In this document: positions 46,561-56,353 of the stretch, one piece after another | Layout of the letters: each line of letters opens with the position of its first letter | Numbering within the stretch: position 1 is the first letter of the stretch | Assembly: GCA_950022655.1 (NCBI GenBank) | Contig: OX465580.1 | Coordinates: forward strand, 1,287,122-1,351,121 | Direction of reading: 5' to 3' | From: Alentia gelatinosa | Lineage: Eukaryota; Annelida; Polychaeta; Phyllodocida; Polynoidae | Length of the DNA stretch: 64,000 bases | Position numbers and translations under genes: made by a program | Notes under the pieces: generated by a model | Seen by the model: the letters and a program-made list of their open reading frames with translations, nothing else | What the model was told of the DNA's origin: nothing | Databases searched by the model: none

Positions 46561-47320
46561 TCTGTGTGTGTGTGTGTGTGTGGGCAGTGTGTGAGATCTC
46601 TTACCTATGTGGTCAGTGTCAGGGAAAGTAGACACCAATAATGAAGAGAAGTTAAAAAAGAGAAAGTTTACAGGCAGAAAACCCAGTTTGGATGTTTTTG
46701 ATAGTCATTTGGGAATACAACATCATCCATATATCACTACAACAAATGTGGTTCTGAAAATTTAAATTGTAGCATTGATATTGAGTTACAAAATGGACCC
46801 TACATCTTTCAACATTAAATACATGTACTGGTGAAGCAATATAGCCATGCTTTAATGCAACACATATTATTTACATGAGTAAAACAATACCTAAAGATAT
46901 GGTAGGCTCCGGAGTGTGGCTGCCTTTTACATCAGGCTGCATATCTCCTAACCCACCTCAGGTGATCACTGTGGGGCCTCTGTCTAAGCAGCAAAGTGAA
47001 TGTAGACACATGGGAAGTGATACAGATTGGGCAGAGGATAGATGTGGCTAATGATAGTGGCTTCTGTATGAAGTAATGGGTCATGGACAATAGTATTGTA
47101 TCAGCCTTGAAGCTCGAATCTAAAACAGTACAACAACTGGAGCGATTCTATCTTCCAAGTGTCCTTGTCTATATGTGAAATAAATTATCTTTCTAATAAA
47201 TGTTATTTGAGATGAGAGGAAATGAGTAATCTTCTTGATAAACAAGTTACACTGAGATATAAATCATCATGTGGAGGACTAGGAGAACCTCATCAGTGAG
47301 TGGGGTCAGTGAGGCTCCTC
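46561..47320. other. Unique intronic DNA
   Basis: A short GT run (46560-46585), then AT-rich single-copy DNA with no exon or RNA gene recognised. Confidence 0.35.
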
Positions 47321-47693
47321 TAAGGCCACTAAAAAAACCAACTTGTTTCTCATCACCGCGCGCGTCAAAAAAACGATTTTAGAAGATTTTCTTTTGATAG
47401 ATGAACCTTCATAGAAATTATGAAACGTATGTGTATTTAGTATCAAATTAAAGCTCCTGATGTCAGGGATGCATTAAATGTATAGCCAGTAAAAATCTGG
47501 AAACCCCGTGTAAGCAGACACCCCGCGTAAGCAGCCACTTTGGCCCGGATCGAAGGGTGTCCGCTTTAATATGCGGGGTTTTACTATATGTCTGCCATCT
47601 TTGATATAGCAAAAAAAAAAAAAAAAAAAGTGCCCTCGTCATATTTTTCATGGCTTGGTGATGAGAAACAAGTTTGTTTTTTTAGTGGCCTAA
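47321..47693. mobile_element. Harbinger-like MITE with TAA duplication
   Basis: Element 47324-47690 has ~37-bp terminal inverted repeats (GGCCACTAAAAAAACCAACT at the left, GTTTGTTTTTTTAGTGGCC at the right) and is flanked on both sides by TAA, the 3-bp target duplication typical of PIF/Harbinger. It is 367 bp long with no transposase. Inside are GTAAGCAGACACCCCGCGTA and GGGTGTCCGCTTTAATATGC, another inverted pair. A reverse copy with one eroded end lies at 61470-61810. Confidence 0.8.
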
Positions 47694-48459
47694 GTGAGAG
47701 GAGGTGTCTGTCTGTGTGTGTCTGTGTGTCTGTCTGTGTCTGTGTCTGTCTGTGTGTGTATGTGTGTGTCTGTGTGTGTGTCTGTCTGTGTGGGTATGTC
47801 TGTGTGAGAGGCTGAGACTAAAGTAGGAGCTTCATTTAAACAGGGCTTCATTGTTTTATACCCACCCGGAAATAGACTCCTAAACGCGTCTGCCTCCCGT
47901 ATTTACACTCAGACTGCTAACTGTGAGGAGGTTTGTTTTGTCAGGAGTTTTAAACAAGTACAGCACTTAAATGAGAGGGCACTGTTAAGAACCATTAGAC
48001 TATATATGGAGAGGTTATTTGGGAAGATATAAATGGAATTGGTCACATATTGTGTTTTAATGCATGATATAACCTTCATAAGGTTGTTGGAAATACAAGA
48101 CAATTATGAGATTAATGAATGTAGATGGAAGCGTAATTGATGCTGAAATCTTTAAAACAAACATGAAGGCATTTAGAAAATAAGTGTCTAATCCATATCA
48201 ACATGAATGATAAAACATTGAGATTTAAGAAATACAAGACCAAAGAAACCTAAAAAAAAAAAAAAATTGGAGAAGAATTTAAGTAGATCTAAGGAAGAAA
48301 GGGTTATGTATACATCATGAAGAGGTCTTTTGGTCGCCCTCCACCTTCAGCATTGGGCCTTACAATCCCTCACATCGTCATGTGATTATTCAGTACGTTC
48401 ATACTAACCTAGTTTCTGTGTAACACATTTATATATCATATCGTATGACCTTCTTTCAG
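47694..48459. other. TG-rich repeat and unique intronic DNA
   Basis: 47700-47815 is a TGTGTGTC(TG) microsatellite. The remainder up to exon E is AT-rich, including an A-run near 48252; no exon is seen. Confidence 0.4.
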
Positions 48460-48744
48460 AGGATGCAGACAGCGCCGGGAAGGTGACATCCACTCTGAGT
48501 ACCTCCGCAGCTGAAGGCTCGAAGGCCGAGCGCGAGAAGAAGTCGCTGGACGAGGAGTACATCGGGATCATCATCGGAGCTCTCGCCGCTCTCATACTGC
48601 TCCTGTTTCTAGTTATCGTCATCATTATTATCCGTCAGCGACACAGGAAGTCCAACAACAACCACCAGACTCTGCTAAAAACCTCCATCGTGCCTCGGCA
48701 CGTGACCCTCGACCTCAATGACCTTCAGGGTAACCCTATCAACG
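48460..48744 (+). CDS. ddr: DDR exon E: transmembrane segment
   Basis: A 285-nt exon, phase 1 in and 1 out, with acceptor TTCTTTCAG and donor AACG|GTGAGT. It encodes a Ser/Thr-rich acidic stretch ending AEREKKSLDEEY, then a single hydrophobic helix (IGIIIGALAALILLLFLVIV followed by IIII), then the basic stop-transfer RQRHRK. The following residues (TLLKTSIVPRHVTLDLNDLQ) are the start of the cytoplasmic juxtamembrane region. The topology is that of a type I receptor, as in DDR1/DDR2. No boundary repeats are present. Confidence 0.96.
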
Positions 48745-49242
48745 GTGAGTCGCGGGTTGTCTTCAGATCTGTTCACATTGTGAGACCCAGCTCATTATGA
48801 CCTGACAAAATACACTCAGACAAGTTTACATGCAAAATATCCATGATGCTTGATACAAATTATAATTTCTTCTTCAATATTTGCTGTATTCCTTCGATTT
48901 TTATCATTGATGTTTGAATCGACAGCTTCCTTCATTTCCTTCACTATAATCAGTGACCTTCCTGGTGTCTCTCTTGTCGTTCTGCTAGTTCCGAATATGT
49001 CAGCTAATGATTTCCTCATAAATACTCAATTTCTCATAAGTTTTAAAAATCGTGGAAGATAATGTATATGTTTCTTAATGATGAAGCAATATTTCCAGGA
49101 GGTTCTCTCTGTCTTATGCCAAATGGCCACCCTAATCTTGCATTTAATAGAAATATTTTAAAATGGACGAATTTCTTAAAGATCTCAGAATCATCTTTAT
49201 CTTGTCACTACATCATCATAAATACTTATTTCGTTTCTGCAG

Positions 49243-49556
49243 AGGCCACCCTGAGTCGAGACTATGCAGTTCCAGACATCACCAAATCATCATTTGGCAC
49301 ATTACGCCCCAACATCCCGCCCCCTGCCTACACTCCCAACATGTACGGCCACTCGACTCTGCACCTGCCACCGGCCGCGTCACACTACGCTGCAGCAGAC
49401 GTGGTCAACATTCCCAACATTCAGGGCGTGTCGGGGAGTAACGTGTACGCTGTGCCCAATACTGACTCCATGTGGACGGAGGACCTCGCCATCATAGAGT
49501 TCCCGCGAGATAATCTGCAGTTCATCGAGAAACTAGGCGAGGGGCAGTTTGGAGAG
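49243..49556 (+). CDS. ddr: DDR exon F: juxtamembrane and kinase glycine loop
   Basis: A 314-nt exon, phase 1 in and 0 out, with acceptor TTTCTGCAG and donor GGAGAG|GTGAGT. It encodes a Pro/Tyr-rich juxtamembrane region with PPPAY (a PPxY-type motif) and several tyrosines that could be phosphorylated docking sites (DYAVPD, NMYGHS, NVYAVPN). It ends with the start of the kinase domain, FPRDNLQFIEKLGEGQFGE, where GEGQFG is the glycine-rich ATP loop. The valine that completes GEGQFGEV is the first codon of exon G. Confidence 0.97.
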
Positions 49557-50138
49557 GTGAGTCTTACGAAATGTTCACAAATAGCTGTTATTGTAAAATG
49601 AAGAAACAGGGGGTTGTTGAATTTAACTTAAGCCTAGAAAACTACAGGGTACAAGGAGAACTGGTATGAGGGTTATCGTTTAATAATACTCAAGCTCGTT
49701 CGCTATGATAGTCCTAGCCAGTTGAAACTCATCCATAGACCCTCCAGAGGTTACTAAACTCCCTATTATCACCCTAGGTAAGTAAAGTTCCACTCCCGAC
49801 TACCTGGCCACACCACAACTACATGAACCACAGTTTTCCCATTTATAATTGGAGAAACTGAATATAATTTCGGATTTACATTTAGAAATAGCTGAAATTT
49901 CCATTTCTGGCAATATATTTCCAATTTGAAGATTTATAAAAACCGTTAGGGCCTACACTGCAATAATTGTGGGTCTCTCATCATACAACGTCGGCAACCA
50001 GCGAACACCGGACAGACCGAATTATAGGATACCTCAAAGGGGTATAATAAATCTAAGAACTGACCCCTTAACTGTATCATCTTTAGGGATATCCATGAAG
50101 AATAATTTCAAAACCTGTGAGAGAAATTCCCTCCACTT

Positions 50139-50146
50139 AAAAAAAA
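50139..50146 (-). terminator. Pol III T-run after tRNA-Leu
   Basis: Read on the minus strand, a run of eight T starts 5 nt after the tRNA 3' end. This is a strong RNA polymerase III terminator and supports the tRNA being a functional gene. Confidence 0.8.
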
Positions 50147-50151
50147 CATAT

Positions 50152-50233
50152 TGGCAGCGGTGGGATTCGAACCCACGCCTCCGAAGAGACTGGTGCCTTA
50201 AACCAGCGCCTTAGACCGCTCGGCCACGCTACC
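50152..50233 (-). tRNA. tRNA-Leu (anticodon AAG)
   Basis: An 82-nt gene on the minus strand starting GGTAGCGTGGCCGAGCGG. The anticodon loop is TTAAGGC between stems CTGGT and ACCAG, giving AAG; the long variable arm expected of leucine tRNA is present, and the T arm reads GGGTTCGAATCCC. A box (TGGCCGAGCGG) and B box (GGTTCGAATCC) are intact, with no CCA encoded, as in eukaryotes. It lies antisense in the exon F/G intron, just left of the exon G acceptor array. It may be transcribed independently of DDR. One tRNA in an intron is not unusual. Confidence 0.96.
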
Positions 50234-50337
50234 TCGTGTCGGGGTCTGACACGGTTAATTTACTTACCGCTCACAATCGTCGTAGTTTAAACAGTAAATA
50301 AACAAACACTTCTAAGGATCTTCAACTTCAAGCATCT

Positions 50338-53003
50338 TAATGTACCTGGTTCTCGCTGTAGGTTCACTACTTACCCTGTATGACCGCTCGTCTATAATGT
50401 ACCTGGTTCCCGCTGTAGGTTCACTACTTACCCTGTATGACCGCTCTATAATGTACCTGGTTCTCGCTGTAGGTTCACTACTTACCCTGTATGACCACTC
50501 GTCTATAATGTACCTGGTTCTCGCTGTAGGTTCACGTCTTACCCTGTATGACCGCTCTCTATAATGTACCTGGTTCTCGCTGTAGGTTCACTACTTACCC
50601 TGTATGACCGCTCTCTATAATGTACCTGGTTCTCGTTACACGCTCTATAATGTACCTGGTTCTCGCTGTAGGTTCACTTCTTACCCTGTATGGCCACTCT
50701 CTATAATGTACCTGGTTCTCGCTGTAGGTTCACGTCTTACCCTGTATGGCCGCTCTATAATGTACCTGGTTCTCGCTGTAGGTTCACTTCTTCCCTGTAT
50801 GACCGCTCTCTATAATGTACCTGGTTCTCGCTGTAGGTTCACTACTTACCCTGTATGACCGCTCTCTATAATGTACCTGGTTCTCGCTGTAGGTTCACTT
50901 CTTACCCTGTATGACCACTCTCTGTAATGTACCTGGTTCTCGCTGTAGGTTCACTACTTACCCTGTATGACCGCTCTCTATAATGTACCTGGTTCTTGCT
51001 GTAGGTTCACTTCTTACCCTGTATGACCGCTCTATAATGTACCTGGTTCTCGCTGTAGGTTCACTACTTACCCTGTATGACCGCTCTCTATAATGTACCT
51101 GGTTCTTGCTGTAGGTTCACTTCTTACCCTGTATGACCGCTCTATAATGTACCTGGTTCTCGCTGTAGGTTCACTACTTACCCTGTATGACCGCTCTCTA
51201 TAATGTACCTGGTTCTTGCTGTAGGTTCACTTCTTACCCTGTATGACCGCTCTATAATGTACCTGGTTCTCGCTGTAGGTTCACTACTTACCCTGTATGA
51301 CCGCTCTCTATAATGTACCTGGTTCTCGCTGTAGGTTCACTTCTTACCCTGTATGACCACTCTCTGTAATGTACCTGGTTCTCGCTGTAGGTTCACTACT
51401 TACCCTGTATGACCGCTCTCTATAATGTACCTGGTTCTTGCTGTAGGTTCACTTCTTACCCTGTATGACCGCTCTATAATGTACCTGGTTCTCGCTGTAG
51501 GTTCACTACTTACCCTGTATGACCGCTCTCTATAATGTACCTGGTTCTTGCTGTAGGTTCACTTCTTACCCTGTATGACCGCTCTATAATGTACCTGGTT
51601 CTCGCTGTAGGTTCACTTCTCACCCTGTATGACCGCTCTCTATAATGTACCTGGTTCTTGCTGTAGGTTCACTTCTTACCCTGTATGACCGCTCTCTATA
51701 ATGTACCTGGTTCTTGCTGTAGGTTCACTTCTCACCCTGTATGACCGCTCTATAATGTACCTGGTTCTCGCTGTAGGTTCACTACTTACTATGTATGGCC
51801 GCTCTATAATGTACCTGGTTCTCGCTGTAGGTTCACTACTTACTATGTATGGCCGCTCTATAATGTACCTGGTTCTCGCTGTAGGTTCACTACTTACTAT
51901 GTATGGCCGCTCTATAATGTACCTGGTTCTCGCTGTAGGTTCACTTCTCACCCTGTATGACCGCTCTCTATAATGTACCTGGTTCTCTTTACGCTCGTCT
52001 ATAATGTACCTGGTTCTTGCTGTAGGTTCACTTCTTACCCTGTATGGCCGCTCTATAATGTACCTGGTTCTCGCTGTAGGTTCACTTCTCACCCTGTATG
52101 ACCGCTCTCTATAATGTACCTGGTTCTTGCTGTAGGTTCACTTCTTACCCTGTATGGCCGCTCTATAATGTACCTGGTTCTCGCTGTAGGTTCACTTCTC
52201 ACCCTGTATGACCGCTCTCTATAATGTATCTGGTTCTCTTTACGCTCTCTATAATGTACCTGGTTCTTGCTGTAGGTTCACTTCTTACCCTGTATGGCCG
52301 GTCTCTATAATGTACCTCGTTCTCGCTGTAGGTTCACTTCTTACCCTGTATGGCTGCTCTATAATGTACCTGGTTCTCACTGTAGGTTCACTACTTACCC
52401 TGTATGACCGCTCGTCTATAATGTACCTGGTTCTTGCTGTAGGTTCACTACTTACCCTGTATGACCGCTCTCTATAATGTACCTGGTTCTTGCTGTAGGT
52501 TCACTTCTTACCCTGTATGGCTGCTCTATAATGTACCTGGTTCTCGCTGTAGGTTCACTTCTTACCCTGTATGACCGCTCGTCTATAATGTACCTGGTTC
52601 TCGCTGTAGGTTCACTTCTTACCCTGTATGGCCACTCTCTATAATGTACCTGGTTCTCACTGTAGGTTCACTTCTTACCCTGTATGACCGCTCTCTATAA
52701 TGTACCTGGTTCTCGTTACACGCTCTATAATGTACCTGGTTCTCACTGTAGGTTCACTTCTCACCCTGTATGACCGCTCTCTATAATGTACCTGGTTCTC
52801 GTTACACGCTCTATAATGTACCTGGTTCTTGCTGTAGGTTCACTTCTTACCCTGTATGACCGCTCTCTATAATGTACCTGGTTCTCGCTGTAGGTTCACT
52901 TCTTACTATGTATGGCCGCTCTATAATGTACCTGGTTCTCGCTGTTGGTTCACTACTTACTCTGTATGGCCGCTCTCTGTAATGTACCTGGTTCTCGCTG
53001 TAG
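50338..53003 (+). repeat. Array of exon G acceptor copies, ~47 units
   Basis: Units of 54-58 bp contain TAATGTACCTGGTTCTCGCT, GTAG|GTTCAC and TACTTACCCTGTATGACCGC. The last unit runs straight into exon G, so each unit repeats the intron end and the first six or so exon bases. Shorter degenerate units (GTTACACGCTC, TTTACGCTC) are scattered through it. The unit nearest the exon has lost its AG (GCTGTTGGTTC at 52941), the only such loss I noticed in this array. On the minus strand most units carry CAGGGTAAGTA, a strong donor sequence. Confidence 0.95.
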
Positions 53004-53131
53004 GTTCACCTGTGTGAGGCCCAGCAGATGAGCGACTATCTTGGCGAGGAGTTCCTTCTGACCTGCTCGGCATCGACCTCGGTGCTGGTCGCCGTCAAAA
53101 CCCTGCGCCGAAACGCAGACCCTCAGGCCCG
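53004..53131 (+). CDS. ddr: DDR exon G: kinase N-lobe with ATP lysine
   Basis: A 128-nt exon, phase 0 in and 2 out. It encodes VHLCEAQQMSDYLGEEFL, then a variable loop, then VLVAVKTLRRNADPQAR, where VAVK has the beta-3 lysine that contacts ATP. Vertebrate DDRs have GEVHLCE and LLVAVKxLRxDA at the same place. Acceptor CGCTGTAG and donor GCCCG|GTGAGTAG. The exon sits between two independent arrays, each built on its own splice site (50338-53003 and 53132-53630). Correct choice of both sites is needed to keep the kinase frame. Confidence 0.96.
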
Positions 53132-53630
53132 GTGAGTAGTAATGGATTACAGTATATATAGTATCATGCCGAAACGCAGACCCTCAGGCCCGGTGAGTAG
53201 TAATGGATTACAGTATATATATCATCATGCCGAAACGCAGACCCTCAGGCCCGGTGAGTAGTAATGGATTACAGTATATATAGTATCATGCCGAAACGCA
53301 GACCCTCAGGCCCGGTGAGTAGTAATGGATTACAGTATATATAGCATCATGCCGAAACGCAGACCCTTAGGCCCGGTGAGTAGTGATGGATTACAGTATA
53401 TATAGCATCATGCTGAAACGCAGACCCTCAGGCCCGGTGAGTAGTAATGGATTACAGTATATATAGCATCATGCTGAAACGCAGACCCTTAGGCCCGGTG
53501 AGTAGTAATGGATTACAGTATATATAGCATCATGCCGAAACGCAGACCCTCAGGCCCGGTGAGTAGTAATGGATTACAGTATATATAGCATCATGCCGAA
53601 ACGCAGACCCTCAGGCCCGGTGAGTAGACG
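53132..53630 (+). repeat. Array of exon G donor copies, 61-bp period, 8 units
   Basis: After the real donor (exon end 53131), the last ~26 exon bases and the donor (GCCGAAACGCAGACC(C/T)T(C/T)AGG, CCCG|GTGAGTAG) recur every 61 bp, with exon-like ends at 53192, 53253, 53314, 53375, 53436, 53497, 53558 and 53619. All eight keep GTGAGTAG. Use of any of them would read CGG TGA, a stop directly after the normal exon end. Confidence 0.97.
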
Positions 53631-53699
53631 ATGACTGTACTTCAGTGTAGATCTACGGTCTACAAGTAGATTACAGGATTAAAGTACATGTGTGGATTA

Positions 53700-53865
53700 C
53701 TAAAGAAGAAACCAAAAACGTTTGGTCAAAGTCATTATCCTCCACAAGTTTTATGTGGAGTGATATGAACGAGGCACAGCCGAGTGAATGTTGCATAACA
53801 TTCAAACGAGTTCGAGAACAATGACTTTGACCAGAATGAGTTGCTTTCTCTATTTATCTTACCTC
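53700..53865 (-). mobile_element. MITE-like copy, reverse orientation
   Basis: Read on the minus strand it gives GATAAATAGAGAAAGCAACT and GGTCAAAGTCATTGTTCTCG, matching 2155-2320. It lies in the exon G/H intron and keeps both fold-back halves (TCAAAGTCATTATCCTCCAC against GAACAATGACTTTGACC). Confidence 0.75.
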
Positions 53866-53884
53866 GCTATAAGAACACAATGGA

Positions 53885-54072
53885 TATATGTTTCACACTC
53901 TCTCTCTCTCTTTCTTTCTCTTCTCCTACCTTCCCCCTTTCCTATTACATGTATATCGAACGTATTCACCCTCTACTTTCAGGTCTGATTTCCACTTTCT
54001 CTCTCTCTTTCTCTTCTCCTACCTCTCCCCTTTCCTATTATAAATTCACGTCTTCACGTCTTCTCCTTTCAG
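53885..54072 (+). repeat. Duplicated exon H acceptor (90-bp step)
   Basis: The tract TTTCTCTTCTCCTACC...TTTCCTATTA...CTTTCAG|GTCTGATTTCCA occurs twice; the decoy exon start is 53983 and the true start 54073. Ten or so exon bases are copied. Using the decoy keeps phase (90 nt) but runs into TAA after about 20 codons. Confidence 0.85.
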
Positions 54073-54270
54073 GTCTGATTTCCAGAAGGAGGTGAAGATC
54101 ATGTCACGTGTCAAGGACCCCAACATCGTGCGCGTGATGGCAGTGTGCATGCGCGATGACCCCCTTTCCGTCATCGTGGAGTATATGAAGTTCGGCGACC
54201 TCCATCAGTTCCTGGAGCAGCACGTGGCGGAGAACACCACGCCGAAGAAGAAACACGCCAAGGTCCTCAG
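54073..54270 (+). CDS. ddr: DDR exon H: kinase alpha-C helix and hinge
   Basis: A 198-nt exon, phase 2 in and 2 out, with donor CTCAG|GTGAAC. It encodes SDFQKEVKIMSRVKDPNIVR, then VMAVCMRDDPLSVIVEYMKF and GDLHQFLEQHV. The glutamate of FQKEV is the alpha-C residue that pairs with the VAVK lysine; VEYMKFGDLHQFL is the hinge and alpha-D region, very close to vertebrate DDR1/2 (DYMENGDLNQFL). It ends in a charged loop (NTTPKKKHAK) like the insert found in vertebrate DDRs before the alpha-E helix. Confidence 0.97.
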
Positions 54271-55290
54271 GTGAACAAACTCTCTCGTTATCTCGTTATC
54301 AACACGAGGTAAAGTTCCAGTCTATACATCCCTATTGTGACCAATTATATTGGTTTCTATGCAAAGAGATTAGTCATCTGAATTGTCCATATTTAAAAGT
54401 ACAAAAAAGACTGCATTAAGACAGTCAACCATATTGTAGCAGCTCCTCCCTGTCTTGATGTTGACTGTACGGCAGCCATGTAGTGAATGGCATGTTTACC
54501 CTCATTATCACTCACTCTAGTTCCCAGTCTGGCCACATGGGGGCATGGCTCTCTGACATGACACTGACACCTGAGTTACAAGTGACATGAGCGGCCCTTT
54601 TGACATGTGCAACAGACCAGAACGAGACTTGTCAACCATCATTGACTGTTGTTCCAACAGCCAATCCCAGCACAGAGTTTACAAGCTTACCCTGAACCCA
54701 GATGCCACCTGCTGTGTGTATATAAACTGCATGGACATGTCATTGAATCAGTATTAAAGCTCAGATAAGTCCTTGACTCATAGTAGTACATAGTACCTCT
54801 GTGTTTGAGTTCTTATACTCTTCTTCCTAAGGTCTACATCTAGCTAGTTTAGGCCTCTAGATTTAACAAATAGTCTCACCAGGTTTTTAACATATCTGGT
54901 TATTTTTTACCATTTGCTAAATCTTTTATATTGTTCACTGCAGATCATTGAACATCTATAGCATTATACTTATCAGATCAAAAAGCTAATAGGATTAGCA
55001 GGGATGGATATTTATGATAGGAAACCCACTTGGATTTATCTGTTGACATGATTGAAAAGATATTGTATATTGCCTACTACAAGATTTTGTAAAAGAATAT
55101 TTCAGAAAAAAATACCATCGCTTTTTTAGTAAATAGGAATATTTCTGGCCTTTTAAAGTTTTTTTCAGTTTCTTCTACTCTGATATGTCTTCCTAGGCAA
55201 GAACATTCGGAACATAATTTTATATCCTCCAAAATGTGAACTAAAAGTTATGATTTCCATAGGTAATTTTGTTTATCTTCTTCCTTTCAG
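54271..55290. other. Exon H/I intron with possible solo LTR
   Basis: A 1020-bp AT-rich intron. 54435-54790 begins TGTAGCAGC and ends GTAGTACA, with TATATAAA near 54720 and TATTAAAG near 54753, an order seen in LTRs (promoter, then polyadenylation). Flanking 5-bp sequences do not match, so an LTR origin is uncertain. The rest shows no feature. Confidence 0.3.
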
Positions 55291-55525
55291 TCGTGGATGT
55301 CTTGTATACATGGCCACTCAAGTAGCGTCTGGTATGAAGTACCTTGAGTCTCTAAATATGGTTCATCGCGATCTCGCCACTCGCAATTGTCTCGTGGGTC
55401 ACAATTACTGCATCAAGATCTCGGACTTTGGTATGAGCCGCAACCTGTACAGCAGTGACTATTACCGCATCGAGGGCCGAGCGGTGTTACCCATCAGGTG
55501 GATGGCATGGGAAAGCATTCTTCTT
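55291..55525 (+). CDS. ddr: DDR exon I: catalytic and activation loops
   Basis: A 235-nt exon, phase 2 in and 0 out, with acceptor CCTTTCAG and donor CTT|GTAAGT. It holds [18 protein letters not shown], the catalytic HRDLATRN, the magnesium-binding DFG in [11 protein letters not shown], the activation loop tyrosines ([10 protein letters not shown], three tyrosines as in vertebrate DDRs and insulin-receptor-like kinases) and [15 protein letters not shown] is the tyrosine-kinase form of the catalytic loop. All residues needed for activity are present. No boundary repeats are seen. Confidence 0.98.
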
Positions 55526-56008
55526 GTAAGTTTATTGTGCATTTTGCCATCTTTCATATTCTATTGTAAATTTTGATGGTATTGACAATTTAACATCCTC
55601 TTTATTCTTTATTTATCAAAAACAACATATATTGTATACATATTTTGAAACTCCTACTTGATGCAGTCAGTTATACTAACACCTAAATATATCCCAATAT
55701 TTATAGGGGATATGACTTATAAGGTAAGAAAGTGAGTTCTGAAAGCCATTTAGGCTATAACCTTTAGATTAGCCCCATAAAACTGTCGATCTTTATTAAC
55801 AAGCCTGAAATAAATTGTAAATCCTCATCAGTGTTGTACCTGATATTAATTCTTGTCATCAACAAAGTACAATTATAGTTTCCTTTCCAAACTATATCAT
55901 AAAATATCATAAAATGTCAGCAAAATGAAAAGTAGTCAACAATGCCTGAAATTTATATATCATTCTATATTAAACCCATAATGTAAAATGACCATTTCTC
56001 CTTCACAG

Positions 56009-56353
56009 GGCAAATTCTCATGTAAGAGTGATGTGTGGTCCTTCGGAGTTACGTTGTGGGAGATCCTCACTCTCGCCAAGGAGCAGCCGTTTGATAACCA
56101 AACTGACGAGCAAGTGATTGAGAACGCTGGACACTACTATCGTGCTGATGAACTAGAGGCCTATCTTCCCCAGCCGCCCAACTGCCCGAGAGAGATCTAT
56201 GACTTGATGAAGGAGTGTTGGAACCGGGAAGAGGTCCAGCGACCAACCTTTAGGGAGATTCACATGTTCCTGCAGCGGAAAAACATGGGTTACGACCCCG
56301 CGCATGATCAGGGGCTATATAACAATAAAATGATGAATGTGCCTGTTGTATAA
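56009..56353 (+). CDS. ddr: DDR exon J: kinase C-lobe and stop
   Basis: A 345-nt terminal coding exon, phase 0, acceptor CTTCACAG, stop TAA at 56351-56353. It encodes GKFSCKSDVWSFGVTLWEIL, QPFDNQTDEQVIENAGHYYR, CPREIYDLMKECWNREEVQR and PTFREIHMFLQ, the DVWSFG and CWxxxxxxRP motifs of the C-lobe. DDR-specific words (TDEQVIENAG) are identical or nearly so to vertebrate DDRs. A 23-residue tail follows the kinase domain, ending NVPVV. The true end is set by the stop codon; the 3' UTR starts at 56354. Confidence 0.98.
   Translation, partial: GKFSCKSDVWSFGVTLWEILTLAKEQPFDNQTDEQVIENAGHYYRADELEAYLPQPPNCPREIYDLMKECWNREEVQRPTFREIHMFLQRKNMGYDPAHDQGLYNNKMMNVPVV

Larger units (their letters stand above)
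25122..56353 (+). other. ddr: Discoidin domain receptor gene, 3' ten exons
   Basis: Gene model: exons 25122-25211, 42827-42974, 43556-44080, 46025-46183, 48460-48744, 49243-49556, 53004-53131, 54073-54270, 55291-55525 and 56009-56353. All introns are GT-AG and all phases match; the total is 2427 nt, 809 codons with the stop. The encoded part runs from the middle of the DS domain to the C-terminus. In vertebrates DDR1/DDR2 are collagen-activated receptor tyrosine kinases at the cell surface, and this product most likely has the same role. The start codon and signal peptide are missing, so this is a 5'-partial model. Intron sizes range from 483 bp to 17.6 kb. Confidence 0.95.
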
